Positions 9,801 through 17,851 of a DNA stretch of 46,268 nucleotides are shown here, piece by piece. Made by a program: the position numbers and the translations under genes. Below the pieces are notes generated by a model. The model saw nothing but the letters and a program-made list of their open reading frames with translations, ran no database searches and was not told the origin of the DNA. The DNA is from Gynurincola endophyticus (GTDB lineage: Bacteria; Bacteroidota; Bacteroidia; Chitinophagales; Chitinophagaceae): the NCBI RefSeq assembly GCF_003991195.1, contig NZ_RCWL01000007.1:236813-283080 (forward strand), written 5' to 3'. Position 1 is the first letter of the stretch. Each line of letters begins with the position of its first letter.

Positions 9801-9970
9801 GTTCCGTCTTCTTTTGTAATGGTACCGATGGAAAGGCCCTTTACAACAACAGAAACGTTGGGAATGGGAATCCCGGTTTCGTCTGTTACTTTACCAGAAA
9901 TAGTTTTCTGTGCTAATAACACTCCACACGAAAAAACCAGGAGCATTAGCATGGACAGCTTTTTTCTCAT
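6854..9970 (-). CDS. SusC/RagA family TonB-dependent outer-membrane transporter
   Basis: 1038 aa from the ATG at 9970, which gives a good signal peptide (MRKKLSMLMLLVFSCGVLLAQ). An upstream ATG at 10009 adds 13 residues before it and is less likely. Domains in order: a carboxypeptidase-regulatory-like domain (about residues 22-100, starting KTISGKVTDETG), a plug domain containing VVVVGYGVQSRKELTG and the SusC signature DAAATAIYGSRAANG, then the 22-strand barrel to a terminal phenylalanine (VGLNVGF). No STN domain is present, so anti-sigma signalling through this protein is not expected. It imports a nutrient bound by the SusD partner encoded downstream. Confidence 0.94.
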   Translation of the reverse strand: MRKKLSMLMLLVFSCGVLLAQKTISGKVTDETGIPIPNVSVVVKGLSIGTITKEDGTYSLSVPDNGRTLVFSGIDKQPVEVAIRDKATIDVVLKDQDSSLEEVVVVGYGVQSRKELTGNIVTVRGTAVADKPVQSFDAALAGRAAGVQITVPNGVLNNPPVFRIRGTNSINLSSQPLIVIDGMVTYTGDVSSTIAASNVLSNINPADIESMDILKDAAATAIYGSRAANGVVVITTKKGKKGRAKMTYDGWVGLTSPTRMWEMLNAQEYMTIKNEGTANLGIPDRYLPSYNADGSMVDTDWGDVIYRDGVSHNHGLSVSGANDMTSYFFSIGYTDQEGIVRGNDFNRKTVRFNADHKATSWLTFGLNASYANELNAATINTGSLPDAAFASAGAGRLALALPPNVSPYNPDGSYNLNGNAIGRGNNIENITFWNPQPILDKNYAHTTNNRVIGNFYLMAKPTRDITFRSSYGIDYLLTDNKNFYTALIGDGFANNGSAFSTLNKNQRWTWTNTLQYDKTFMDKHSVGLLIGSEQQKSTNEGFGLLRQGVSDAFYDVIQGGFTTPLATGLGLGENFLGSYFGRASYDYDKKYFVSGSYRRDGYSAFAPGLKWGNFYSISGAWDIAKESFWQGGLADVVNTFKLRASYGTVGNISGIGNFASFSFFSGSGLYQRNPTLTFSQAGNNLLSWETSKKTDIGFTFGLLNDRISGEFAWYNNDIDGLLLSVPNALSTGMPNSVLQNVGAMYNRGVEFTLNATPIMGKDFTWNTSFNITYNKNQVTRLAEGVDNIPTATQLETANITLPGYSIGMTYVVESRGVDPQTGRRVLVDENGRELLYDHSAPSGQRYTYRDNGQVAPNLNTALAQKVWKNTNPQYFGGFENTFKYKNFDLNILLTYQLGFYVYNGTRATTLDQRFWNSNKEVLNRWQKPGDVTDIPRLVYADNTSNGSAFPISDNVEKGDFLRLRNLSLGYNLPFEVASKLKISNARLYISGQNLFLATKYRGPDPEVSSNGTGNANQGVDRNTVGNARVLTVGLNVGF

Positions 9971-10860
9971 ATGCTTTTTTTGGTTTAATGACACTTTTAA
10001 ATAAGGCAATAGCCTACCCTTTCCAAGAACTATCTCAATTTTTTGCAGCTCAAATCGCTGAAAATTTGATGATAGTCTCAGATCAAGACTTTTGTAACAC
10101 CCTAAAAATTAATGCTAACGTTTGAGAATAAATCTCTTATAGGAATAGTGAAAGATATAGTTATATCTCAACAAGCCAGTTTTCCGAACGCAGTATATCT
10201 TTTACACCTTAGTGTGATTGTATAAGAAATATATTCCTTCGTTAATGGTATTATTGTTTTGGTTATTAATTAGTTAGTTGGTTCATTTTTGATTAGTGTA
10301 ACCGGGTATGGATTTTGCTATCATTTAAAGGCATAAATAATCACTTAAAAGCAGCTTATGCATTGAAAAACAAACAGCTGTATATGCCTTTCGAGTACCG
10401 TGTTTGTAGTGGACTTTTCTTCGTTTGTATTGCACATATAGAATATGCGAAACATGCTTTCAAATATATGTAAAGAATTTCAACAAACCTATCAAGATAA
10501 GTATGTTTTTCGGCTTAATTTTTAATTTTAATAATGAAAACTGTGACTTTCAGCTTAGTATGAACAAAAAATCTTTTGTTAATACAAAAGCATGATTGTT
10601 AGCCCGTTGTTTTATAACGCGTTAGTGTAAAAAGAAGATGTGTTTGTTGTATTTTTTTATCCTGTTCACATCCATCTCTAACCTTATAATCTACATATAT
10701 ACGATTTCCAGTCATTTATTGGTTAAACCCTGACCTGTTCAACGTCTACTTCTTGTAAGTTTATCAGGCATGTTTTAGTATTTATATCTGTTGATCTGTT
10801 TATTATCAATGGATTGACAGCGGTATACTAATTTGCTTTTTGTGTGCTCGCTTTGGCTGC
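9971..10860. other. Gene-poor region upstream of the SusC operon
   Basis: About 890 bases with no supportable gene. It is the long leader and promoter region of the minus-strand SusC gene. It holds a perfect 7-bp inverted repeat, CTTTTGT (10573-10579) and ACAAAAG (10584-10590), with a 4-base loop. I could not place a convincing -33/-7 promoter pair on the minus strand. Confidence 0.5.
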
Positions 10861-11196
10861 TTACCAGTAACTTTTTTGTAGAGATGGATTTTTAAATGAA
10901 GTATCCTGAATGAATGTTTTTAAGTAACGATTCTTTGTACGGGTATAAAAAGTTACGCTTGCTTTTTTATTAGTATGATTGATATAATGAACATCTACCG
11001 AACGTATACTTTTAATCACTGTTGAAGAAGTAATGATTCCTGTAATATTAATAACCGGAATAATTGTTTCCTGTTTTGATGTGGTGTTGATGAGGTGCAG
11101 ATTTTCCAGCAAGATGTCATATTCACAACATACAGATAATTTCGTTCTGTTATATACAAGTGCCAGTATTAGAGTGATCAGAAGATAGCCGGTCAC
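10861..11196 (-). CDS. Possible small membrane-anchored protein with PH-like domain
   Basis: 111 aa. It begins with a short hydrophobic segment (MTGYLLITLILALVY) and continues as a beta-rich stretch (TKLSVCCEYDILLENLHLI, then TIIPVINITGIITSS) ending in KSYW. The layout recalls the small Bacteroidota proteins with one N-terminal helix and a bacterial PH-like domain, but the similarity is only by eye. Codon use is plausible and the frame is intact. The N-terminus may be incomplete, because such proteins normally have two helices. It lies alone, divergent from the macroglobulin-like gene. Moderate to low confidence that it is expressed. Confidence 0.4.
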   Translation of the reverse strand: MTGYLLITLILALVYNRTKLSVCCEYDILLENLHLINTTSKQETIIPVINITGIITSSTVIKSIRSVDVHYINHTNKKASVTFYTRTKNRYLKTFIQDTSFKNPSLQKSYW

Positions 11197-11399
11197 CGTT
11201 AAGATGCAAAATAAAAATTGCTGGAAGTAATAGGATTATAATTAACAAAAGCTTTCGTGTGTTTCGGTAGTCGATGGATAATAAAACACGGTCTGAATAG
11301 ATCATGAATACAACAGGTTGATTATTATTCTATAAAAATAAGTACAAATGTTGCAAATAGAGTAACTTTAAAGGGCTGTTTAACCAAAGACCCGGAAAC

Positions 11400-13820
11400 A
11401 TGTTGAAAATAGTTTTGCTCTCTGCTGCAGTTACTTTGATTGGTATTTGTAAAGTTTTTTCTCAATCAGCCGATATTGATTCATTAGTTAGTAGAATGGA
11501 GCGCTATGCTCAGGTTCACCCCTCTGAAATTCTTTATCTGCACCTGGATAAAACGATTTATTCAAATAATGAAACCATCTGGTTCAGCGCTTATCTGTTT
11601 AATACTACTGCCGATCATTTAAAAGATCACTCGCTGTTTTCGGTGGCGCTGGTAAACGAAGAAAACAGAAAAGTTGAAATCCAAAACCGGTATCCCGTTT
11701 ATGGTGGCTGGGGAACCGGAAGCTTAAGTATTCCCGACAGTATTCCTCCCGGTAATTATCAGTTAGTTGCGATGACAAATGTGCTTTCGAACGATAGCTT
11801 ACCTGTTGCACTCTTTAATCAGCCGATCAGTATCAAGAACGTTAAAACAATGAGTGTTAATACCTCATTGGCACTCATGGATACTGTATTGACCCAAAAC
11901 GGTGTTATCCGGGCTAAAGTAAGAGTGGAATATCCATATGAAGAGAAAAACAGAAAATATGCCCGTCTGGAATATACTATCGGAAAAGAAATTTCTAAAC
12001 CGGTTTTGATGAAGGAATATGAATATATCATTACTATACCTGCTGAAAAACTCAATCAACCCGATCCGGTTTTAACCACTACTATTAAATATAATAATGA
12101 TATCAGGCACCTGAGTATAAAATTGCCAGCCCTGAAAGCCGATTATATCAATTTGCGTTTTTTTCCTGAAGGAGGTACGCTGGTAAACAAACTCGAAAGC
12201 AGAGTTGCCTGGGAAGCGAGTACTTCACATGCACAGCCGGTTGCTGTCAGTGGTGTTTTGTACGAAGATAATATACCGATCGATACTATTCAAACTGACG
12301 AAACGGGTATTGGAATATTTAAGTTAAGGCCGTTGCTGCAAAAAAAATATTCTGTTCGCCTGGTAGCCAATCCTTATCAGAAAAGAGACTCGGTTTATCA
12401 ATTACCGGCCTCTGTAGCAAACGGTGTCGTGATGAATATGCCATCAGCATTAATCAATGATACTTTGTATCTGAATATGTTATCTACAGATGCCAGAACA
12501 GTAAAAGCAGTCGTTCATAACTACAATGAAGTATATGCAGTTTTTGATTTAACACTTCAGCCGCAAACCAATAGAATTATTGTACCACTGCCAGCTATTT
12601 CAAAAGGATTGGCAACGATTACGATTCTGGATCAGCAATCAAGACCGCTTTGTGAAAGAATTTTCTTTGCCCATATTGACAGAAAAGTTAAAACAGCTAT
12701 CAGCATTGCTAAAACCAGTTATGAACAAAAGGAAAATGTAGAGGTCAATCTGAGTTTTACAGACGAGACCGGCCAGCCGGTAGAAGGTATTGTTTCTGTA
12801 GCCGTGGTACAGGATAGTCGTTTTGATTATGAAAAATTACAGGATATTGAAACCTATCTTTATCTGAGAAGTGATCTGGGGGCGCTTCCGCATGATGGTG
12901 GTGGATTAAGATTGTTAGAACAGAAAAGCAAACTGGAAAACGTATTGCTGGTAAAAACCTGGAGGCGTTTTACCTGGCAGCAAATGGAACTGAATCATTT
13001 ATCTCCGGCACCACGTAACTTATTACCGGCACATCATGTACAGATATTAAAGAATAAAAAACAATTGTCTTCGCCGATTTCTGTTGCCATTATGCGCGAC
13101 TCCAGTATTAATATATTGCAAACAAATAACAGCGGATTACTGAACGTAACGGTAAATGACCTGCTGGTGAAGGAGGGCCGGAAGGTGTTTGCTTTGATTG
13201 CAGAAAAAAATAAAAATAGTTATACAATTGATGAATCTGATCCGTTTGATGATTTACAGAAACTAACAGCAGAAAAATTAGAAGTTTCTACCAGAGGAAG
13301 AGTAATGGCTATACAGAAAACAAAAGATTGGGAGCTGGATGCCAGTGAAAAAGTATCCGTATTACAAACAGCTGTTGTTGTTGCCAATAAAAGTTCATAC
13401 GGCGGAGGCACTTCTGTGAATGCCTGTGGTGACTATGTATGTTTGTACAATATTTTGAATTGTCCAAACCACTTTGGAAATCAAGGAAATAAACCACCGG
13501 AAACCGGACGTACCTATAAGTCGTCTTTCGGTGGTACGGTTACTTACGGAACCTGTGTGGGTGACCAGCAAAATCCAACCTTAAAAGGTATTTATGAAGC
13601 ACGTGAGTTTTATGGGGTGGAAGAAGATAGTTTGGGTATTAAAGGGCCGCAATTATTATCTACACTTTTTTGGGCGCCGGGTATTATACTCGATTCAGCC
13701 GGCAAAGCAAAGTTTTCATTCTTAACCGGCGATCTGGCGGGCCGTTACAGAATCAGTGTTCAGGGAGTCAGTACAGAAGATGTAGTGGTGGGAGAATCTT
13801 TTTTTGAAGTAAAAAAATAA
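11400..13820 (+). CDS. Alpha-2-macroglobulin-like (MG2) secreted envelope protein with Cys-rich insert
   Basis: 806 aa with a signal peptide ending near FSQS. The first domain is the Bacteroidota MG2-like module (about residues 35-140), with the typical phrase LYLHLDKTIYSNNETIWFSAY. Further macroglobulin-like beta domains follow to about 640. The C-terminal closing module has the family signature IYEAREFYG, TLFWAPGIILD and GRYRISVQG. Relatives usually carry a TonB-plug-like domain before this closing module. Here that place holds a short Ser/Gly/Cys-rich segment with C676, C681, C688 and C719. The protein is probably periplasmic or in the outer membrane. Members often occur as single genes of unknown role. 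A terminator follows at once, so the gene is probably monocistronic. Confidence 0.8.
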   Translation: MLKIVLLSAAVTLIGICKVFSQSADIDSLVSRMERYAQVHPSEILYLHLDKTIYSNNETIWFSAYLFNTTADHLKDHSLFSVALVNEENRKVEIQNRYPVYGGWGTGSLSIPDSIPPGNYQLVAMTNVLSNDSLPVALFNQPISIKNVKTMSVNTSLALMDTVLTQNGVIRAKVRVEYPYEEKNRKYARLEYTIGKEISKPVLMKEYEYIITIPAEKLNQPDPVLTTTIKYNNDIRHLSIKLPALKADYINLRFFPEGGTLVNKLESRVAWEASTSHAQPVAVSGVLYEDNIPIDTIQTDETGIGIFKLRPLLQKKYSVRLVANPYQKRDSVYQLPASVANGVVMNMPSALINDTLYLNMLSTDARTVKAVVHNYNEVYAVFDLTLQPQTNRIIVPLPAISKGLATITILDQQSRPLCERIFFAHIDRKVKTAISIAKTSYEQKENVEVNLSFTDETGQPVEGIVSVAVVQDSRFDYEKLQDIETYLYLRSDLGALPHDGGGLRLLEQKSKLENVLLVKTWRRFTWQQMELNHLSPAPRNLLPAHHVQILKNKKQLSSPISVAIMRDSSINILQTNNSGLLNVTVNDLLVKEGRKVFALIAEKNKNSYTIDESDPFDDLQKLTAEKLEVSTRGRVMAIQKTKDWELDASEKVSVLQTAVVVANKSSYGGGTSVNACGDYVCLYNILNCPNHFGNQGNKPPETGRTYKSSFGGTVTYGTCVGDQQNPTLKGIYEAREFYGVEEDSLGIKGPQLLSTLFWAPGIILDSAGKAKFSFLTGDLAGRYRISVQGVSTEDVVVGESFFEVKK

Positions 13821-13836
13821 TTCAGTAACTGATACA

Positions 13837-13865
13837 ACAAAGGGCTATATGCCCTTTGTGCTTTT
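13837..13865 (+). terminator. Hairpin terminator after the MG2-like gene
   Basis: Perfect 9-bp stem ACAAAGGGC (13837-13845) and GCCCTTTGT (13851-13859) with a TATAT loop, followed by a short T-rich tail. It lies between two convergent genes. Confidence 0.7.
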
Positions 13866-13891
13866 ATAGAAATGTTGAAGCATCCTATACT

Positions 13892-14440
13892 TTAGTAACC
13901 GATGCAGTCAAGTACAAAATCGGCTCTGATTTCAGGTGTTGCTGCCGGTACTTCAATCAGTTGGTATCCACGATCGAGATAAGTTTTTTTCATCTGCTGA
14001 AAAGTGTATTCAGCTTCTTCCCATGTTTGCCTGCGCTCATGGTCGGTGCGATAAATTTCACGCCATGGTGGCAGAATAAAAACTTTTGGATGGTACACAC
14101 ATTTTGCTACTGATTTTAAATATTCTGCTGAAATAGCAATTGACTCCATTTTCATGTAACATAAAGTATCTATGATACTTCTGTCAAAAAAAACAGGTGT
14201 AACAATTTGTTTTGCTTTCACTTTTTGGTACGTTTCTATTGCAGCAGTCAACATTAACTGAGCGTATAACAACCGGTTTTTCCAGGGTAACCCGCTACCG
14301 CCGTCCGTGATTTGCTGCTGAATAATTCTTCTGGCATCTTCTGGTATGGTTTGATAACCTCTTTGGTGAAGTTGTTGTAAAAGAGTGGTTTTACCTACTC
14401 CGGGTCCTCCGGTGATAATATAAAATAAATCAGTGTTCAT
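13892..14440 (-). CDS. Small P-loop ATPase/kinase-like protein (AAA_28 type)
   Basis: 182 aa with a Walker A loop GGPGVGKTT at residues 11-19 close to the N-terminus. A strand-plus-acid motif FFDRSIIDTLCY at about 84-95 fits a kinase-like lid/base region, and a late stretch contains RQTWEEAE. This matches the PF13521-type predicted ATPases related to nucleotide or NadR-type kinases; the substrate is unknown. No membrane segment is seen. ATG at 14440 places the P-loop at the expected distance. The gene is divergent from the WYL regulator with 135 bases between them. Confidence 0.82.
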   Translation of the reverse strand: MNTDLFYIITGGPGVGKTTLLQQLHQRGYQTIPEDARRIIQQQITDGGSGLPWKNRLLYAQLMLTAAIETYQKVKAKQIVTPVFFDRSIIDTLCYMKMESIAISAEYLKSVAKCVYHPKVFILPPWREIYRTDHERRQTWEEAEYTFQQMKKTYLDRGYQLIEVPAATPEIRADFVLDCIGY

Positions 14441-14477
14441 TTGTTTTAAAAAAAATGTTTTTGTTTGATTTAATTTT

Positions 14478-14490
14478 CAAAACTGTTTTG
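14478..14490. promoter_or_regulatory. Operator-like palindrome in a divergent promoter region
   Basis: CAAAAC-T-GTTTTG, perfectly symmetric around one base, lies between the divergent ATPase and WYL regulator genes. This is where an autoregulator would bind, but a repeat this short can arise by chance. Confidence 0.25.
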
Positions 14491-14575
14491 TTAAAATGTA
14501 TTCTTCTATAATGAACTTCTTACCTTAGTGAATACAATAGTTTACGATTTAATGATTGCATAACCTGAATAGCTA

Positions 14576-15541
14576 ATGATCGAACCGCAAACCATCAAAA
14601 AATTTGACCGCCTGGTGTCTATCTTTTTTCTTTTACAATCAAAACCTTCTGTAAAAGGAAAAGAGCTGGCTGATCGTTTTGAAGTAAGCCTGCGTACGAT
14701 TTATAGAGATATTCATACATTGCAGGTTGCCGGCGTACCGATCATCGGTGAACCAGGGTCGGGCTATTCAATTATGGCCGGCTATAAACTACCCCCCATT
14801 CTCTTTACAAATGAAGAAGCGTTGAGTATTGCCGCTGTAGAAAAGCTGGCTGAAAAACAATTAGACAAAACCTTATGGATCAATTATAAGCAGGCAAATG
14901 AAAAGATAAAATCGGTATTAAGATATAATGATAAAGAGCAGGTAGATTATCTATCTAAAAATATTGCCGTTCACAATGTGAATTTACAATTTAATGAACA
15001 ATTGCCCAACGGCTTATCACAGATTTTAAAAAGTATCTCTGATCGAAAACAGCTGCTGATAGAATATCAGAAAGGTTTTGACAAAGAAATGTCTGAAAGA
15101 ATAATCGAACCTTTAGGTGTTTTTCTAAAAAACAGATACTGGTATGTTTATGCATACTGCATTTTGAGAAGAGATTACCGCCATTTCAGAATAGACCGTA
15201 TTCAGCAGGCACAAAACAATGATCAGCCTTTTACAAAAGAACATAAAGATGTACAAACAGACTTTAAAGAAGGTTACTATCCAAGAAAAAGAGCTGTTAT
15301 TGAAGTAGCTAAAAAATATGCATTCCTTTTCGACTGGGATAAACAGGCATATGGGTTTCTTCATGAAGAAATCAAAGATGACCTTGTGGTGATGCATTTT
15401 GACACTTATGACCTGGTTCAGGCTTTTCCGAGATGGCTGATGATGTATGCTGATATCGCACGGATAATCAGCCCGCAAGAATTAAAGGATAATTTTCTGA
15501 AACTTCGCCAAAAAATAGACGCTTTTCAGCTGGAAAAATAG
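14576..15541 (+). CDS. WYL-domain transcriptional regulator (HTH_11 type)
   Basis: 321 aa. Residues about 6-65 form a winged helix-turn-helix with the family phrase SVKGKELADRFEVSLRTIYRDI. A WYL ligand-sensing domain lies around 140-215, with YWYVYAYC and YRHFRIDRI. The last 90 residues are the WYL C-terminal extension. Such proteins are cytoplasmic DNA-binding regulators that sense nucleic-acid-like or small ligands through the WYL fold. The gene is divergent from the small ATPase gene and stands alone. A possible target is that ATPase or itself, through the shared 135-base region. No terminator follows directly; the next one is at 15806. Confidence 0.9.
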   Translation: MIEPQTIKKFDRLVSIFFLLQSKPSVKGKELADRFEVSLRTIYRDIHTLQVAGVPIIGEPGSGYSIMAGYKLPPILFTNEEALSIAAVEKLAEKQLDKTLWINYKQANEKIKSVLRYNDKEQVDYLSKNIAVHNVNLQFNEQLPNGLSQILKSISDRKQLLIEYQKGFDKEMSERIIEPLGVFLKNRYWYVYAYCILRRDYRHFRIDRIQQAQNNDQPFTKEHKDVQTDFKEGYYPRKRAVIEVAKKYAFLFDWDKQAYGFLHEEIKDDLVVMHFDTYDLVQAFPRWLMMYADIARIISPQELKDNFLKLRQKIDAFQLEK

Positions 15542-15653
15542 TTTTTTATAAGATGTTGATTAGTAATTGATTGCTTTTGTGAAGAGTTTGTGAAAACTAT
15601 TCTTCGTACGAAATATTACCTAAATGATAACAATGTGTACTAAAAACATAATG

Positions 15654-15661
15654 TAGTTTTA
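15654..15661 (+). promoter_or_regulatory. Possible -7 element for the candidate RNA
   Basis: TAGTTTTA matches seven of the eight positions of the Bacteroidota -7 consensus TAnnTTTG. A start about five bases later would fall at the 5' arm of the structured RNA. No clear -33 box is seen. Confidence 0.25.
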
Positions 15662-15667
15662 TAGCGT

Positions 15668-15837
15668 AATGAATGAGTAAGTGTGGAACCTGGTACAAAC
15701 CCTAAACCGTAAAGATATTGTGCCCTAATTACTCTAGACAAACTGTGAAGGATTCACACTTAAATCCGATTAGAAGAAGGACAGTGAGTGAAAAGCCATT
15801 CATACAACCCTCCAACAGTCTTGTGGAGGGTTTTTTT
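15668..15837 (+). ncRNA. Candidate stand-alone structured RNA, about 170 nt
   Basis: No protein frame here looks real, yet nested complementary arms fill the space. ATGAATG (15669-15675) pairs perfectly with CATTCAT (15797-15803). GTGTGGAACC (15681-15690) pairs with GGATTCACAC (15750-15759), with one mismatch and one wobble. GGTACAA (15692-15698) pairs with TTGTGCC (15718-15724). A strong intrinsic terminator follows at once. An alternative hairpin, TGTGAA-GGA-TTCACA (15744-15758), would compete with the second stem. A long rod closed by its ends, with an internal bubble and a switchable hairpin, recalls 6S RNA, but I cannot assign a family. It might instead be the long 3' UTR of the WYL gene or a 5' leader for the sigma-factor gene. 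Confidence 0.45.
15806..15837 (+). terminator. Intrinsic terminator ending the candidate RNA
   Basis: Stem AACCCTCCA (15806-15814) and TGGAGGGTT (15824-15832), with the T run at 15831-15837. It is 265 bases past the WYL stop and 240 bases before the sigma-factor start, so it most likely ends a separate transcript. Confidence 0.8.
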
Positions 15838-16033
15838 ATGAGTTTAAGTAAACACCCCTATTCTTATAAAATACAAAAAAATGAGGAATCTGCCAATTTT
15901 AAGCAGAAGAATACAGATGTTCCGTAGTGTTTTAAACGAAGTCTGTTTTTATCTTATTAATATATACCTCTTCATAACAAAAAGCCGGATAGTTCTAAAG
16001 CGTATCTGTTGTTTACATTTTCTTAATGTGCTT

Positions 16034-16067
16034 TTTGCGTATTGAACGATCGTCTGATTTAATTTTG
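16034..16067 (+). promoter_or_regulatory. Possible promoter of the ECF sigma operon
   Basis: TAATTTTG (16060-16067) matches the Bacteroidota -7 element TAnnTTTG exactly. TTTG at 16034-16037 lies 22 bases upstream, slightly longer than the usual 19-21. The start codon at 16077 would leave a very short leader. Confidence 0.4.
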
Positions 16068-16076
16068 TTTACTGTT

Positions 16077-16661
16077 ATGTCTATTACAGATAACAAGGTA
16101 CTGATACGGCAACTTCGCGATAATGATCAACAGATATTTGAAAATCTATATGATTATTATAGCCTTCCCATCTTTAAAAATATATATAAGCTACTTCCAC
16201 ATCAGCAAGACGCAGAAGATATTTTGCAGTCGGTTTTTATTCAATTGTGGGAAAACCGGTTGAAACTAACCGAAGATCAGTCTGTAGCCGGATGGCTGTT
16301 TACCACCAGTTTTTACATGACCATGAGCCACATCAGAAAAGTGGCTAAAGAACAATTAAAAGAACTCGAAGATTCTGACGTACATCAAATGATTACTGAT
16401 GATACAGAGAATGATACTGATTTTTATCAGAAGAGAGTCGAAGTATTCAATCAGGCTGTTCAATTATTACCTGCCCGCAAAAAACAGGCTTTTGAACTTT
16501 GTAAAATCGAAGGCCGGTCTTATAAAGAAGCAGCTGTGGTATTAGGAATATCTGAAGAAACTGTAAAGGAATATGTAAAGTCAGCAATGTCAACTTTACG
16601 CAGATATGTACTTCATACAGATGCTTCAGTGTATCTGTTTTTTGTTTTATTTATTTCCTGA
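16077..16661 (+). CDS. ECF-type RNA polymerase sigma factor
   Basis: 194 aa from the ATG at 16077. An earlier in-frame ATG at 16026 would add 17 unusual residues and overlap the probable promoter. Sigma region 2 spans about 12-75, with DAEDILQSVFIQLWENR. Region 4 spans about 125-178, with the helix-turn-helix YKEAAVVLGISEETVKEYV. The short hydrophobic tail VYLFFVLFIS is common in Bacteroidota members of this group. It directs transcription of the nearby SusC/SusD genes when released by the FecR anti-sigma factor encoded 72 bases downstream. This is the first gene of a probable sigma-FecR-SusC-SusD-propeller unit. Confidence 0.92.
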   Translation: MSITDNKVLIRQLRDNDQQIFENLYDYYSLPIFKNIYKLLPHQQDAEDILQSVFIQLWENRLKLTEDQSVAGWLFTTSFYMTMSHIRKVAKEQLKELEDSDVHQMITDDTENDTDFYQKRVEVFNQAVQLLPARKKQAFELCKIEGRSYKEAAVVLGISEETVKEYVKSAMSTLRRYVLHTDASVYLFFVLFIS

Positions 16662-16733
16662 GCGGGTAATTAATATTTTGGTAACATACAAAACACCCCC
16701 CTCTTTTTACTTCTTTACATTTTATTATAGAAC

Positions 16734-17780
16734 ATGCAACAATTATCAATACTTATAGAGAAATGTTGGTCTGGAAAGGCTTCCACTGATGAATTAAATG
16801 AGTTACTAGTAAGATTAAACAGTGATGAAGCTAAATTGCTTGACAACTGGATGCAGATGCCGGACGGAACGATGCATGAGCATCAGGTGTTATTTGATAA
16901 AGCAAGATTAAAACAGCTGATATTGTCGGGTATTAAAGATAATAATCAAACACCGGTAATTTCTGTTCAACGTTCAGAAAGAAGTGTATATCTGAAAGTG
17001 GCTATGGTGGCAGCGGTGATAACTACTTTGTTTTTTTCAGGTTGGTATTTGTTTAAGCTGAATAAGGAAGAAGTATTCGACGGTGTTGAAAATATAGCAA
17101 GTGCCGGAAATGTAGTAGTGTCAGGAAGTAGCAGTAAGGTTTTTACATTGAGTGATAATAGTGAAGTGTTACTGTATCCTAACAGCTCATTAGAATATGA
17201 TTCGATGTATAATGTAAACAGCAGAAAATTATATCTGAAAGGGAAGGCGAGATTTACTGTTACTAAAAATAAAGAAAAAGAATTTGTTGTTTACAGTGGA
17301 AAGGTTTCTACCACAGCTTTAGGAACTGTGTTTGAAGTGGATCTTCAAAATGACAGTACAATTGTATTGTTGATTGAAGGATCTGTAAAAGTACAATCTC
17401 ACTCGGCAGATAGTGTTGATGTCGTTTATTTGTTGCCGGGAGAAAAGGCTGTGAATGGTCGATTAAGCAGTTTGAGAAAAGATGTTTGGGATGAATCTGT
17501 TGTATATAAAGAAAAATCGCCTGCAAAAATGAGAACTGATAAGCAGGCGAATAACAATAGCGAGTGGGTGTTTAAACAAATGCCTTTAGAGAAGGTATTG
17601 AAGTTGTTAATGCAGCAATACAATATTCATATTAATTATAACAAGAGTGAACTTGCCGGAATGATGTTTACGGGAAAGTTTGAAAAAAGCGATACACCGG
17701 AATCTATCCTGAGAGTGATCGTAAATATCAATAATCTGAAGTTGGATATTGATCAGAATGTCTTTACCATAAAGAAATAA
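16734..17780 (+). CDS. FecR-family anti-sigma factor with DUF4974 domain
   Basis: 348 aa. The cytoplasmic N-terminus (1-85) is helical and should bind the sigma factor. One membrane helix lies at about 86-106. The periplasmic FecR domain follows (about 125-225), with VFTLSDNSEVLLYPNSSLEY and the conserved TALGTVFEV. The end is a DUF4974 domain (about 279-347) with MPLEKVLKLLMQQYNI. This is the standard Bacteroidota architecture for passing a signal from an outer-membrane transporter to its sigma factor. The sigma gene is 72 bases upstream and the SusC gene 71 bases downstream. The SusC partner has no visible STN domain, which is odd for this arrangement. Confidence 0.93.
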   Translation: MQQLSILIEKCWSGKASTDELNELLVRLNSDEAKLLDNWMQMPDGTMHEHQVLFDKARLKQLILSGIKDNNQTPVISVQRSERSVYLKVAMVAAVITTLFFSGWYLFKLNKEEVFDGVENIASAGNVVVSGSSSKVFTLSDNSEVLLYPNSSLEYDSMYNVNSRKLYLKGKARFTVTKNKEKEFVVYSGKVSTTALGTVFEVDLQNDSTIVLLIEGSVKVQSHSADSVDVVYLLPGEKAVNGRLSSLRKDVWDESVVYKEKSPAKMRTDKQANNNSEWVFKQMPLEKVLKLLMQQYNIHINYNKSELAGMMFTGKFEKSDTPESILRVIVNINNLKLDIDQNVFTIKK

Positions 17781-17851
17781 TTTAAAAAACAATAAGATTG
17801 AATGTACACACCCGGGCGTGTGCAGGCTACTTATTGCCCAAACCAAACAGT

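Noticed and set aside
10461-10487. Possible minus-strand promoter (CAAATATA) for the SusC operon
   Set aside because: The nearest -33-like elements are 12-15 bases away instead of 19-21, and the site is about 500 bases from the gene.
15718-15927. 69-codon plus-strand frame overlapping the candidate RNA and its terminator
   Set aside because: The frame runs through an intrinsic terminator and has no family-like features.
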